From Dendrolimus kikuchii (lineage: Eukaryota; Arthropoda; Insecta; Lepidoptera; Lasiocampidae): a stretch of DNA of 64,000 nt. Below, piece after piece: positions 1 through 38,505 of the stretch (the stretch's first letter is position 1; each line of letters opens with the position of its first letter). The DNA lies in contig CM034411.1 of NCBI GenBank assembly GCA_019925095.2, positions 15,376,001 through 15,440,000 on the forward strand, written 5' to 3'. Below the pieces are notes generated by a model. The model did no database searches. It saw only the letters and a program-made list of their open reading frames with translations, and was not told the DNA's origin. The translations under genes were made by a program, and so were the position numbers.

Positions 1-24
1 ATTTAAATGTTTAAGTGAGTTTTA

Positions 25-150
25 TTGTACATATATACATAACTTCACGCCAGTTCTCTTGCGGGGTAGGCACGAACAACAGAGAGCGCCATTTAGGCTT
101 ATTCTTACACACCTCACTTGCTTCTTTGACATTCATAACTCTTCATTCAT
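25..150 (-). mobile_element. RTE-like LINE, 3' end fragment
   Basis: Reverse copy of the LINE 3' end: tail ACATATATACAT, then AACTTCACGCCAGTT (reverse complement of the ...CTGGCGTGAAGTT end). It encodes the remnant [18 protein letters not shown]. Confidence 0.8.
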
Positions 151-222
151 AAATTCACTCTTCTTTTGATATCAGCGGTGTACCTTCTATCCCTGCTAAA
201 AGCACATCCAAGATATATATGT

Positions 223-469
223 AAATAATAATAATAATAGGCAGACAAACGCACACATTTTATATCCCCAAGCTAAGCAAGTTACACTTGTATTATGGGT
301 AGTACACAATGGACCACTCTGCGGTCGATCCCAGACACCCAGACCATAGTAAATAACAGAAAGTTCGTTTCTGAAATTTACCGTGCCCAGAATCGAACCC
401 GGAGCCTCTGGGTTGCAGCGAGTTCGGATGGGCTGAGACTTAGCCCGCTCAACCACAGAGGCCGCCAAT
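223..469 (-). mobile_element. tRNA-derived SINE with (ATT)n tail
   Basis: The reverse strand begins GGCCTCTGTGGTTGAGCGGG (A-box-like) and then GGTTCGATTC (B box). It ends in AATAAT repeats at 223-239. It lies immediately upstream of KDM7 exon a. Confidence 0.85.
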
Positions 470-516
470 ATTTATACTGTTTGGGTGGTTTCAATATGAA
501 TATTCTTTTACCATAG

Positions 517-26937
<26,421 letters not shown>

Positions 26938-28089
26938 TAGGTGTATAAATTAATTATTAAAATATAGAAATATAAAAGAACATAGTTATATGTATATCTA
27001 GTAGCTTATAAATGTGTGCGAGAGAGACGGACGATTAGACATATATATTTTATATATCATATGTGTAACTGTGAAGAGATGGAGTACTAACAAAATAATG
27101 CAGGGTTAACAAAAATAAAATCAATTTAAAATGGATGATAACATAGACAAGAAAATAATATATTGCATAATTCTTTTACGATTTATATTTAGAAATACAA
27201 AAGTTAAATGTTTGTCTTTGGTAAAAATTGATTTATAGTAACACTACCAAGTTTTATTGTAATAGTCTGTTGTCTATGTGCATAATTATACAAAAATGTC
27301 CGATCTTATATTGAGTTAAAGTAAGTTTGAAGGATTCTTCATGGTTCTTAAAGAAGCCTTCACATATTCTAACTTGATATGAATAAGGCCGATTGTCTTT
27401 ACAATATTAAAAAAAAAATAACTTCTAGTGCGTTTGACAATAATATGACACTGACATTAATATGACAATGACACATAAACATTTTGACATTTAAGAGAAC
27501 TATATTGCATTCAAAGAATTGACGTCTAATAATATGATTTAATTAATTATCTGTATTTACAAAGTATTTAAGAAGAGCATTATATTTTTTATAATAACAA
27601 TAATTATTTATTTATTTCAAAAATCCATAATAACAGTTTGAACTATTAAATTAAATATTACAAATTAAAATTAATAAATCAGTCAGTTTTTAATTAAAGC
27701 ATTTCATTAACGTATATTTTACATTAAAATAATTATTCCAAGCAGTAATCTGCAACCAGTCCCAATAAGCAATGACCGCAATTATACCGTTTATGCCGTC
27801 GCAAACGCGTTGCCAACGCACCTGATGTTGCATACGTTTTTAAGTGATGGTAACACCTTCCCATCGTTGGTCTGTTTGCGTGTCTCTGCTTCAGGCAACT
27901 GGGTCAGACACAAAAAAGTTTTACATGTCTACAGGAGAAGACTACAAACGTTGGAAAAATATGTTTTGATTCGCAAACATGCATTGCTATTTGAAAAGTT
28001 GTTTAATATTTTACACGGTTTCTATAATTAAAAAGTTTGTTTGTTATTGGATTATTTTTCAAAGTTTACCAAACTGAGGTGATGATTGA
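26938..28089. other. KDM7 3' UTR and AT-rich intergenic DNA
   Basis: Very AT-rich with several AATAAA-like words. 27780-27900 has a short segment (GTCGCAAACGCGTTGCCAAC) resembling dispersed repeats. No gene is supported. Confidence 0.6.
27113..27118 (+). promoter_or_regulatory. Candidate KDM7 poly(A) signal
   Basis: AATAAA 176 bp after the KDM7 stop in AT-rich DNA. It is the first canonical hexamer after the stop that I noticed, but AT richness makes chance matches common. Confidence 0.3.
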
Positions 28090-28275
28090 TTGTTCCGACC
28101 GTTTTCGGCCATGGCGACCACTTTGACCCCTAATCAGATAATTGAAGCTGGTGCGTGCGAAGATGGCTTATGTAGCCTATCTTGGCGGCGAAACTCCGTG
28201 CACACCAAGGGCACGTACAAACTGAGGTATTCAGTATCCGAACAGTCTACAGTAGGAGACATTTTGGTTTAAACG
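28090..28275. repeat. Moderately GC repeat
   Basis: CCGACCGTTTTCGGCCATGG and CTTGGCGGCGAAACTCCG have the look of a dispersed lepidopteran repeat. The open frame it contains is not a recognisable gene. Confidence 0.4.
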
Positions 28276-28399
28276 AGAGTAACAAAAAATAATTTATTTG
28301 TTAAAATACAAAAGACTTTCAAATCTAACATACCACCCGCAACATAGTCTTATATAATAATAAAAAAAGTGTGCGTCCCGGGATGCCCGACAGAAGTGA

Positions 28400-28738
28400 T
28401 AACAGAAGTTAGACAGACTGGCGCCGTAACGCGTTACGTAACGAAGCGGTTTACCCTCCCTTAAGAAGTTAGGCTAGCGCTGTGCGTCAGGGTGAGCGAG
28501 GAGCCTGCCTACCGCTGCCGTATGCGTGAGAGAAAGGGAAGCCAGACAGACTGGCACCGTAACGCGTTACGTAACGAAGCGGTTTCCCCTCCCATAAGAA
28601 GTTAGGCTAGCGCTGTGCGTCAGGGTGAGAGAGGAGCCTGCCTACCGCCGCCGTATGCGTGAGAGAAAGGGAAGCCAGACAGACTGGCGCCGTAACGCGT
28701 TACGCAACGAAGCGGTTTACCCTCCCATAAGAAGTTAT
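28400..28738. repeat. 133-bp tandem repeat, about 2.5 copies
   Basis: The CAGACTGG landmark recurs at 28414, 28547 and 28680, a constant 133-bp step. Each unit carries GTAACGCGTTACGTAACG, formed from overlapping 12-bp and 10-bp perfect palindromes; the third unit has one change. GC-rich compared with the flanks. Confidence 0.93.
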
Positions 28739-29160
28739 CACTTACATTTAAGTTAAATACGTGAACAAATAATGTACATATGGAATTTATGTAACTTGAA
28801 CGCTTTATCTTCCGTTGTTGTGTTTGACCCAACTATATTATTATAGCACTTGGTAATTTTTGTAATAATCTCTCAAAATGACTGTCGCATGAATATAACG
28901 AAATTATCTATGATCATTTCTGTGTTATTTTGTTTGTACACCTCTATTGTAGAGCACGGACCAATAGGTGTTGTGGTTTGTGGTAACTTTCGGATTATTA
29001 AAAGCTGTAACGATTATTGTATGAGATTGATTATAATTTCATCATACGCTTATAAAAACATCTGCACCATATTTATTATAATGGCAAGGATTCCTTGTAT
29101 TTTCTTTAAATTCCGCCACTACACGTTGATTAAACAACCTTAATCTTATACATAAATTAT

Positions 29161-29507
29161 ACATACATACATACATAACTTCACGCCAGTTCCCTTGCGG
29201 GGTAGGCACGAACAACAGAGTGCCATTTAGGCTTATTCTTACACACCTCACTTGCCTCTTTGACATTCATAACTCTTGTCATGCAAGCTCGTCTGTTCTT
29301 AAGGCTCCTGACATCACCTTCTGCTAGTACACGATCAATTTGATCATGGAAGGTGTGTCGTGGCCTTCCACGACTTCTGCATCCATCCACTTTTGCATTG
29401 TATATCTGTTTAGTCATTCTTTCATCGTGCATTCTTTCCACATGCCCGAACCACCGGAGCATTCCTTTCCCTACCTTCACCCCGACACTCTCTTTCAGAC
29501 CAACATA
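29161..29507 (-). mobile_element. RTE-like LINE, 5'-truncated copy
   Basis: Open frame of 99 codons on the minus strand, MKVGKGMLRWFGHVERMHDE to [19 protein letters not shown] is duplicated at 29150-29160 and 29508-29518. Confidence 0.92.
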
Positions 29508-29517
29508 ACATAAATTA

Positions 29518-29745
29518 TCTTCTTATATATAAAGCTGAAGTGTTTGTTTGAACGCGCTAATCTCAGGAAGTACTGGTCTGATTGGAAAAATTCTTTCAGG
29601 GTTAGATAGCCCGTTTATCGAGGAAGGCTATAAGCTATATACCATCACGGTAAGACCAATAGGAGCGGAGCATCAATGTATAATGTTTCAAGACAAATAT
29701 GTCTTCATTGTTTTCCGTGATCTCAGCTACTGACATTTTTTTTAT
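29518..29745 (+). mobile_element. Short Helitron-like element (family 1), 3'-truncated
   Basis: TCTTCTTATATATAAAGCTG start and the conserved body up to AATGTTTCAAGACA. The hairpin and CTAG end are missing. It directly abuts the LINE target duplication at 29508-29518. Confidence 0.58.
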
Positions 29746-30112
29746 TGGTCTGCAAAATTGGATATAGATTATGAACATGTTTTTTTTTTGTTTTGTTTTG
29801 TTTGTTTATGCAAACACGGCATGCATAGTTTAATTGATTATCTACGGATTGGTCTTAGAGTGACAAAATCAAAATACAAGTAAGTAGGTGTGACAAAGTT
29901 AATAGGATTATACAAATGGCCGAAAATACAACCTTAATCCGGCTCTGTTGTTTTGCGTACAGGTAACAGTCGCAGAATGCTTGATGCTCTCTACAGCATT
30001 ATAATGTGGGTGTTTCTATTCGGATAGTGTGCGAATAAATGGGTGGTGAGTTATGGTTGCCAAAGCTACGTGTCCGTTGCTGTAAAGTGATTTATTTTGA
30101 ATCTTCGTTATG

Positions 30113-30370
30113 ATAATTGGACCTACTTATGCAAAATGGAACCAACCCACACACTGACAGTTTTGAGAAAAGGCCGTTTTTATTAAAATTTTGCGTACAA
30201 AAAAATATGTCTATATTTTGGAGAAAACATTTAGAATATTGTATATTATATTTTCTCGTTATGATTTTCATTGAGTCGACAGAAGGTGCATTTTGAAAGT
30301 CTTCTGCATCTTTAACCCAATTTTGGCATGTTTGTGGATTGGTTCTGTTTTGCATAAATAGGTCCAATTA
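30113..30370. mobile_element. Foldback/MITE with ~40-bp inverted ends
   Basis: Left ATAATTGGACCTACTTATGC continues to AAAATGGAACCAACCCACA. The right end is its near-perfect reverse complement. There is no coding capacity. Confidence 0.82.
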
Positions 30371-30450
30371 TGGTCTATAAAGGATGTATTTAACGAAGTG
30401 CAGTTTCAAGTTACAACCCTCGACAAAATGTTTAATGATATACTATGATA

Positions 30451-30985
30451 TAGGGTAAACTATACCATTGTTGGCAAAAAGTAAATTTTTTCAAGATATT
30501 AAAAAACCTTCATATTATTTATTTTGTACCCATACAATAATATTATTATTATTCTTGTATGGCTAACAGAATATTAATCGTTTGACGGCTATGCAGAGCT
30601 ATCGCGCTGTCGTTTCAGTAGGAGTCTGTAGCCCTGCGCGTGCGCAGATTTTTTGCCGCTCTTGCGTATTCGTAAATAGTGTGTCGTTAAAAGCATAAAT
30701 AACGTTTTTAATTAGTTTTCATTCCCAAAAAAGAATATTTTTTTACGTATTGAAAATACCTAATCATGTTGAGTAATGATGATGACGTTAAAACAAATAA
30801 ATCGAAGTAAAACTGCAAAAATTATAAAAATTTTAGTAAAAACACGTTTTTTTTATTTTTGAAATAAATTATCTATAGCACTTTTGGAATGTATGAGGAT
30901 TTTGATGGGTAGTTATCAAAAGGTTAAGATTTCGTAATGTTTTAAATAAAATACTAGGGTGCCGACAATAGTATAGTTTTCCCTA
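30451..30985. mobile_element. hAT-like non-autonomous element
   Basis: Terminal repeats TAGGGTAAACTATACCATTG / TAGGGAAAACTATACTATTG. The 8-bp duplication CTATGATA flanks it at 30443-30450 and 30986-30993. 535 bp, no transposase. Confidence 0.8.
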
Positions 30986-30993
30986 CTATGATA

Positions 30994-32334
30994 TACTTAA
31001 TGATAGATTACTAGGTCCTTAACATTTGTGTAGTATATTTCTGTTTCGAATAACTTTGTCGGAGTCAATGGATGTACTGTTTATAACTGATTTATTAATA
31101 ATATTCACAAGTGATAAAAAAAAATTATTATGATAATCGTTAGAGCTTTTAACAATTTATTTATTAGAAGAAAACCAGTGATAAACTGTTCTTATATAAA
31201 AAAATAAAACAAAAACAAATTTAACTATCGATGATACTTTTTCTACTAATTTATTTTCATTATGACATTTTGGTACATACAGTTTCACTTTCTAGTGCAA
31301 TTTGAGAGTAGCAAATTAATGTTTTATTTCAACGTCACGTTCTAAGAAAGTGTAAGACTCATTTGAAGAAGAGTTTGAAGTACCGATAATATGTGGTATC
31401 CTTATTTAAGTTAATCAGAGATATCGTTAAAACAATTAATTGTCGTTTTAAAACTTAACGCGATTTCTGGACAATTTTACCGTTAAATAAAACGTTCATA
31501 CTAATGTTGTAGATAATTTTACCGTTATAACTCTGTTTTGTTACCATCGTCGCTCCGTTCACTTGTAACGATCGTCAAACAGCATTGATGCTAAGAATAA
31601 AAAGATATGTAATCACGAATATGGCGAAAATATGTAATAAGTGATGTAATGTATCTAAGATATAATACATTATGGCGTTAAAACGAAATTACTATTAATT
31701 TAACGTCGTAATGTATATTAGCATGACAAATATATAAATAACTTCACTCATTATATATTTTCATATAATCTATAATATCATGCGTGTAAATTTTCAAATA
31801 ATATTGAGTATTGATTTAGACTTGTTTGTTGATTATTCCGGTAAAATAAAAAGTAACGGTAAGTATAACATTTAATATACGGTTGTTAACGTAATATTTA
31901 ACGTTAAAATTAAAAATTTTACTCAAGTAACGGTACCAAATCGTATCGGTATGATCGTATTGTTTTCGAAAATACCGGTAATTAACTATATATTTAAAGT
32001 GATTTGACAAAGTTTTCAAGCCCCGATTTGAAGAAATGCCTGCAATACTTTTCTTACATTTCGAAAAATCGAGTTTTTGAATAAAACATATGGTTGTCTA
32101 TCAGAGATCTGATTTGTTGGCTTTTTCTCTTTAGATTCGAATTTCTAAATTAGTTTTCAAGTAAGATAATGTTAATTAATTATGATTGTATTAAATAGAG
32201 GTTATGTAATTTTTCGATGTATTTGACTTTGAAAATTGGATAAAAGACATTTTTCACGAGATATTTGCTTACCCACCTTTCAATTGATGTGAATAAAGTG
32301 AAAATTATATAAAAAAAATATACCTAGTCTGTTT
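30994..32334. other. AT-rich intergenic DNA
   Basis: No coding pattern. Contains several AACGTTAA/TTAACG-rich words around 31430-31930 but no clear repeat unit. Confidence 0.6.
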
Positions 32335-32347
32335 AAATCGATCCATA

Positions 32348-32940
32348 TAGGGTAAAGTATACCATTCTTGACACCCACCAAAGCATTAGCGCCCAGTCTA
32401 TTTATTCAAAATATTAAAAAATCTTAATATTTTTGTAGTTATACAAAAACATTATGCCGGCAGTGAGGCGTAGGGTACAAGCCACCGGTGGTTGAGACCC
32501 TGTAAAAAGGAACCTTCCACTCTACGAACCGTGTCCAATGGTGGCCATGCACCATGCTGCCTATCGTTCAATTGGCCTGACGCTGCAGGCTTAATCCAAT
32601 CTACAGTTTATCCATTTCATCGGTAGTTGACGAACGACGACGTTTTAGTAGTCTTGGGCATTTTACTCGTGTTTAACGAAACAAAAAAATAGAAAAGTGT
32701 GCCGTAGTGCAAACAGTGGTTATTTAAAAGGAATCGGTATTACGCCAAAAGGTTATTGTAATTTGTGACGAATGAATGAAGACACTTCTCTTCTCTTACA
32801 CCTACATACATTATAATTTTATGACTACAAAATAAATAAAAACCTATTAAGATTTTTTCATGCTTTGAATAGATTAACCAATCACTGGGAGGTGCTAACA
32901 AAGGTATAGTTTATCCGATAATTTAAAAAAAATAATGACT
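32348..32940. mobile_element. Relative of the hAT-like element with a nested repeat
   Basis: Left TAGGGTAAAGTATACCATTC. The inverted match GGTATAGTTTATCCGATA is near 32900. AAATCGATCCATA occurs at 32335-32347 and 32941-32953. The segment 32455-32600 (CGGCAGTGAGGCGTAGGG) is also seen at 17265-17370. Confidence 0.65.
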
Positions 32941-32953
32941 AAATCGATCCATA

Positions 32954-33784
32954 TCCATGAGGGGCCGTCCACATGGAGTTCGTTGTCTCGCTCACGCGTT
33001 ACGACATTTTTTAAAGATTTGACAGACAGACGACAATCCGTATTCCACAAACGTACAAAACAATTAAGTATGTTAAAGTTTGTGTTTATACGGATCACTT
33101 TGATTGGGAAGACCCAAATGAAACTGGCTTTATAGACAAATTGGGTTTAGTAGGTTGGACTGTCTTTGTCTGTACTACATTTTGGTAGAATAAAAATGAA
33201 GGATGACAGTCGCCCAATAAATAACGTAACATTCTCTACAGTATGTTACGTGTTATGTCTAACGTAACCCAGTCTGTTCTTGTTTTTATAAAAAAAATCT
33301 CCATTAAAACTTTCAATCGACGTCTTTTTGTTTCTAAAATACTTTTAAAACTTAAATCAGTTATTTTTTTTCAGTTAAATAAATTACAAGTTCAGTGGCT
33401 CCGTTTCAATGTCATAAAATTTATGAAATTGAAAAGGAACTAAATTGGAACTTTCAATTTATGACTGATTTTGGTTTTAACGTTATTTTTGACGTTGATT
33501 GAAAATTTTAGTTGTGATTTTTTATATAAAAACAAGAATGGACTGGTGGCGCCAACTGTGTTAAGTGTGTTACGAGTTACGTTTTATTGGATGATTTCAT
33601 TCATTAGTATTCTTTCATGTTTTTATATCATTTAAGAGGTATTAGTTTTAAAAACTTTTTTTTTAGTTTTGTCACAAATTGAATGTCTAATGGCTGGTTC
33701 GTATATCTTATTGTTCAATGATTTGCATGACCATTGGTAGAAAATTGACATTACTACAAGTAATTTAGTTGAAGGACGATATAA
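32954..33784. other. AT-rich intergenic DNA
   Basis: Short open frames only, none with recognisable family features. I see no defined repeat. Confidence 0.55.
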
Positions 33785-34880
33785 ATAGTAGGTTCCACTA
33801 GTCGCTCACAACGCTCAAAATGCTCCTCCAGCCGACATAACGACCAAGGTCGTTTTTGCGTCATAATTTTTGCTCCTGCACCGCTTACAACGACCCATTT
33901 GAAGTGGTGAGTTGAAGTGGACCAAAAAACTGGTGCCAATATCTTACCGACGTTCATGTCTTTTTTTAAACTATGGCTACCAACGCCTTTGGCATCGATT
34001 TTGTCAATTTCAAATAATATAATTTTACGGCAACACAGAGGCTCTGAGTTCGATTTCAGGTATGCTAATTTTCAGAAATGAATTTTCTCCGTTATTTACT
34101 ATAGTCTAGGTGTCTGGGAATCGGCCCCAGAGTAATTCTTTTTATATTACCCATAACACAAGCGTAACTTGCTTAATATGGGGATATACAATATGTGTGT
34201 TTGTCTGCCGATTATTATTATTATTATAATCCAAATCAGCAAACAGGTTTTTGATCGGCGATTTGTACGAGTTTTTACAAATCTATGGACAACGCAAAGA
34301 TAAAATTGAACTAACTACACTCAGCGCGTTCCATTAGCAGCTTACAACGGCCAAAATGCTCAGTTGCCGTTCCACAAGACGACCGCGGTAGTTGTGGTCG
34401 AGGCGAAAGCGTCATTAATAACGTCATCACTTTCGATCACACAACGCTCACAACAACATGTCAAGAGGTGAGTCGCATAACCGTTCCACTTGGTTTTACG
34501 ATTGTAACGCCGGCAAGCAAGTGGAACGGGCAAAATCGCGGTCGTGAACGTGGTCGTTGTGAGTCCTTAGTGGAACGTAGCCGTTTTCGGTTATAATTTG
34601 ACATAAGCTCCATACAAATAATGTCAAAATTCAATCGATAGGAAGGCAAACGAATGAATAGTAAGATATAAGAGCCGGCCACCTATCGAGACGTTGATTG
34701 ATAAAGCCGCGATTTTCAAGTCTACCATATATCAATCAATGACGTGTGTATTCATTAACGACATCAACGCTCCGTTAATCCATTACATTTGAGTTATAAC
34801 TGTCACGTTCACAAGCAAGTGGAACGGGAAAAGTTGCGCTCGTGAGCATGGTTACTCTGATTGCTTGGTGGAACATACCC
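33785..34880. repeat. Cluster of GTTCCAC-ended foldback elements
   Basis: A clear unit is 34327-34577 with ends CGTTCCATTAGCAGCTTACA and CGTTCCACTAAGGACTCACA (reverse). Related ends occur at 33791 (GTTCCACTAGTCGCTCACAA) and 34870. A tRNA-derived SINE is nested at 34023-34232. Confidence 0.65.
34023..34232 (+). mobile_element. tRNA-derived SINE, 5'-truncated
   Basis: Begins at CAACACAGAGGCTCTGAG, retains a degraded B box GTTCGATTTC and the shared body, and ends in TTATTATTATTAT. Confidence 0.82.
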
Positions 34881-35170
34881 ATGTATAGAATATTATCTTA
34901 TTTTGACAGTAATATTAACACGCGTCATACTTGTAAACTTTGTAAGACTTTGCCTTTGGGATCGGTTTGAACAGATTTCTGATTACGGGAGACTAACGCT
35001 TCAGCTTCTTGAAGATTTTGTTAAGTGTTTTTAGTGATAGTAGAGGTAATGTTTTTTTCAAATGTTATTATTTTTTGTTGTATTAAAGTAAGGAAGATGC
35101 GTAAGTTTGAAATAAATCGTTTGTAATAAACATTTTGTTTCTGTTTAATACTCCTTGGGGACTCTTACTA

Positions 35171-35313
35171 CTATCCGCAAGAGTTAACTTGACACCTGAG
35201 GGGAATGCGCGCTCCCCTCCCGACCTCGGCCTTCTTACCGCTCTCGCCATCGACGCGTCACTACCTCGCGCTTACGTCTTCCGAGCGAAGTATCAAGTTA
35301 ACTCCTGCGGATT
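35171..35313. mobile_element. Small GC-rich foldback element
   Basis: TCCGCAAGAGTTAACTTGAC at the left and its reverse complement TCCGCAGGAGTTAACTTGAT at the right enclose about 100 bp of GC-rich DNA. Confidence 0.75.
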
Positions 35314-35437
35314 GTATTACTTGCGCCAAGATTGTTCTCTAAATATATTTGGAAAATTGTATTATTCGTATAAAATTTAGAGCATATGTTTGAAAACTTT
35401 CGGTTGATAAAATTCCGAGTGAAAATACAGTTTAAAT

Positions 35438-35985
35438 TTTTTTTAATGCATGAGTTCAGCAGACAGCCGGCCCACTTGATGAAAAGCGGTTACCTTCCCC
35501 TATGGACTTTGTAACACCAAAGGTGCTACCATGTATTGCCGCGCTCTAAAGGGAGACTGGAGCCTGACCATTAATGTCGGAACACAACTCAAGGTTTTCG
35601 CCGTTTCTGCTCTCCCAGCCATAACACGTTGCGAAACGGGAGGAAGATAGCGTAGGCCGCCGTGAACCACCGATCCCGGCCCGCCGGGATCCTTCCCCTC
35701 GGGTTTTATATCACCCGTCGCCCGTTCTCAATTAGTGCTTTATGTCGCCCTATGGTGGGCATCATTAAATTCATCCCCCTCTCATGGCAACAGTCCAGCC
35801 GAGGTAAAACTCCTTAGGGAGCTCCCTCGAGCAAGTTGCCCCCCCAAGCGAAGGCGCTCGCCCCAAAAACCCGGGTAAAGTTGTAAGGTCTTCGGACCAA
35901 CAACATAAAGTCAAGTCCAATAAAAAAAAAGCAACTCAAGGTTGTTATGGCGGCATACTCTAGACCCAATTTTGCTATTTCAATT
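35438..35985 (-). mobile_element. ~310-bp SINE-like element split by a GC-rich poly(A) insert
   Basis: SINE parts are at 35438-35596 and 35932-35965. CAACTCAAGGTT is duplicated at 35585-35596 and 35932-35943 around the insert. Confidence 0.83.
35597..35931 (+). mobile_element. GC-rich poly(A) retroposon nested in a SINE
   Basis: 335 bp beginning TTCGCCGTTTCTGCTC and ending AATAAAAAAAAAG, flanked by a 12-bp target duplication. The sequence resembles a non-LTR element 3' end, but I cannot name the clade. Confidence 0.75.
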
Positions 35986-36641
35986 ATCTTGGCATAATAT
36001 CTCATTGCGATAGTGTCAAAAATGTGTATTCTACTAAATCCACAATGTGCTCTTGATAGCGTCGCGGTAGAATAATAGAGTAAAAATTATATTATTATCA
36101 GTCATTCCAATATTTGGACATTATTAGTTTATTATATTAACATTCTATTATTACATTTATGTTACAGTTTAATCGTTAATATATTACAAATAGGGAATTT
36201 CACCATAAACAGTAAAACAAGAAATAAAGACTATTTTTAAAGTCCAGAGATAAGTGAAAATGCAGGGGGAGGGAGGAGAGCTTTTTCAACATTTTTTTTA
36301 AAATTGGAACACAATAGCATATTTTGATACATCACATAAATGATACTTACCCGTTATATGTATAAAAAAGTGTTTGAAATTAGTCATTAAAAATATTATT
36401 TATTCTTTTCAATTTCATTGAGCAGGTACGATAATGGTGACATCTAGTGAACTAATTAGGAGTAACAAGGCAACAAAAACATTATTGAAATTTATGGTGA
36501 CTTTCTTTGAGGCCGGCAGCGCGTTTTAATTGTCAGCACTGTTGTCTCTAACAACGGAGTGGTCAGAATCACTGGCACTACACTTTTCAACTTACCGACT
36601 TTATACAATATAAAAAAAATCCTTATAATAACTACACATTA

Positions 36642-36907
36642 TATTTTCTTAAGTTTTCGCGACTTGTATACATAATAAAACTACGTTTTAACGGTTTTAA
36701 GCGCGGTAAGTTTATTTGATTTTGGTTTTTCCGACGTTTCGGCCACTTTTCAGTGGCCGTGATCACGGAAGACAAAGATGTCAAGTGTCAACGAGTATTG
36801 TTAAAGTTTTATTTAGCCTACCGCCAACTTGTTAATTTTAAACGTCGGAAAAACCAAAGTCAAATGAAATTACCGCGCTTAAAACCGTTAAAACGTAGTT
36901 TTATTAT
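36642..36907. mobile_element. Hairpin element, second copy, with 14-bp flanking duplication
   Basis: Same arms (AAAACTACGTTTTAACGG) and the same outer TTTTCTTAAGTTTTCGCGAC start. ATAACTACACATTA is duplicated at 36628-36641 and 36908-36921. Confidence 0.87.
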
Positions 36908-37231
36908 AACTACACATTACTTAAACTATTACAATTTTTTCATGTTTTCGGGAGAGTTACAATAAATATCTTATTACAATTAAATTCTACATAAAAATAC
37001 ATGAGTCTAGGAAAAATAATTTTTGAAAAAGGATAGTTTTCAAGGAATTTGGGGTTGGAAATGATTGGGAATGGTTGGTTCTAGTTGGAAGTTGCGGGGG
37101 GGAACATCTCTGGTGTTACAAACATCCATAAGCGAAAAAAAAGCAGTATTTTCATACAACAGTTTCCGACATTCTACCAGAATCGGTTTCTAAAGGACAG
37201 ATAATAATTTAAGGTCTTCAATTTAAACACT

Positions 37232-38505
37232 TCATACTTTTTCATTTTTATCACGAATCAACGCCGTCAATGGCCGATTAGATTTCTCACGTCTTATCCC
37301 TCTTATATCATCCTCTATGTCTTGCAGTGTCCTGTCCTTAGTCTCTGGTAAGAAGAACCACGCAACCGTCAAACAGTACAACAGTATACAACCATACAAA
37401 CCATATGCACCGTGTACACCTAAATGATCAAATAGGAACGGTAAAGTTTTGACCGATAGAAAGATATTTAATGATGAAAATAATGCACTTATTCCACTGG
37501 ATAAGCTTCTATACTCTAGAGGAAATATTTCGCCTGCTATAGTATAAGGTAGTGGTAGCGATCCTGTTGCAATAGTAAACATATGCAACATGATTAATGT
37601 AACACCTATCGCTGGATGGCTATAGTAACCACTCGTTTTGATATAACTATACCCTGCAGTTAAGAAAATGATTAAAGTATTTAGACCTAAGGTCGTAAAT
37701 AGCATCGTTCTTCTATTTAGTTTTCTTATAATATACACAGCAAGTACACCTGAGAGTAATCTCTCTATGTCCATACCAATTACTATGTAAGGAACGTATT
37801 TACTTGCTCCGACAAGTTCATTTACAATATCAATTGCAAACGGGGCTAGAATGTTAATTCCAGCCCACTGCCCCATTGTATATATGTGAATCATAATTAA
37901 GACTGGCTTATAAAATTCCCTCTTCCGTACAATCTCACCAAAATTTGTCAATCTTTGGTTAAAGCTCGATGCATTTTGTTTGTTCTCTTGGCATGCTTTA
38001 TTAGCTGTGAGCATTGTAGCTAATTCTTCTTCATCAGTATATCCTCTTAACCATCTAAATGATCGTCTACAGTCCTCAAATCGTCCCCGAGCAGCTAACC
38101 AACTTGGAGATTCTGGTGAGAAGATTACGATCAACATATCAGCGAAGGTAATGCATGTACCGACTATAGCTGTGGTCTGCCATGTGCAGTATGATCCAAC
38201 AGCATGTATTGTCAATGTCCCAACTGCCATTATTAAAGACATCATCATGGAAAATGGCCCTCTGTTGGTAGGACTAGAATATTCTCCGATTAATACTGGT
38301 GCGATACAAGAACCCATGCCCATTCCGAAGCCTTGGAGAAATCTGGCAATGATAAGCCAGGTTAGTGTTTTCGATGTGGCAACCCCTAGCCAGCCTATTA
38401 GGCAGATCCCGATGCTGAGGAAATTGGCTTTCTTTCTGCCGAATTTCGCCATTATTGGTGGGATGCTGAAGTTCCCAAAGAGCAGTGCTATGCCTGGAAG
38501 TGCGG
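37232..38505 (-). CDS. Tret1-like exon 3 (main transport domain)
   Basis: Acceptor TTTACAG on the minus strand at 38507-38506, then 423 codons and TGA. The frame extends 10 bases upstream to an ATG, but that ATG is intronic: the acceptor and exon 2 give a continuous SWIAALPG sequence. Confidence 0.93.
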
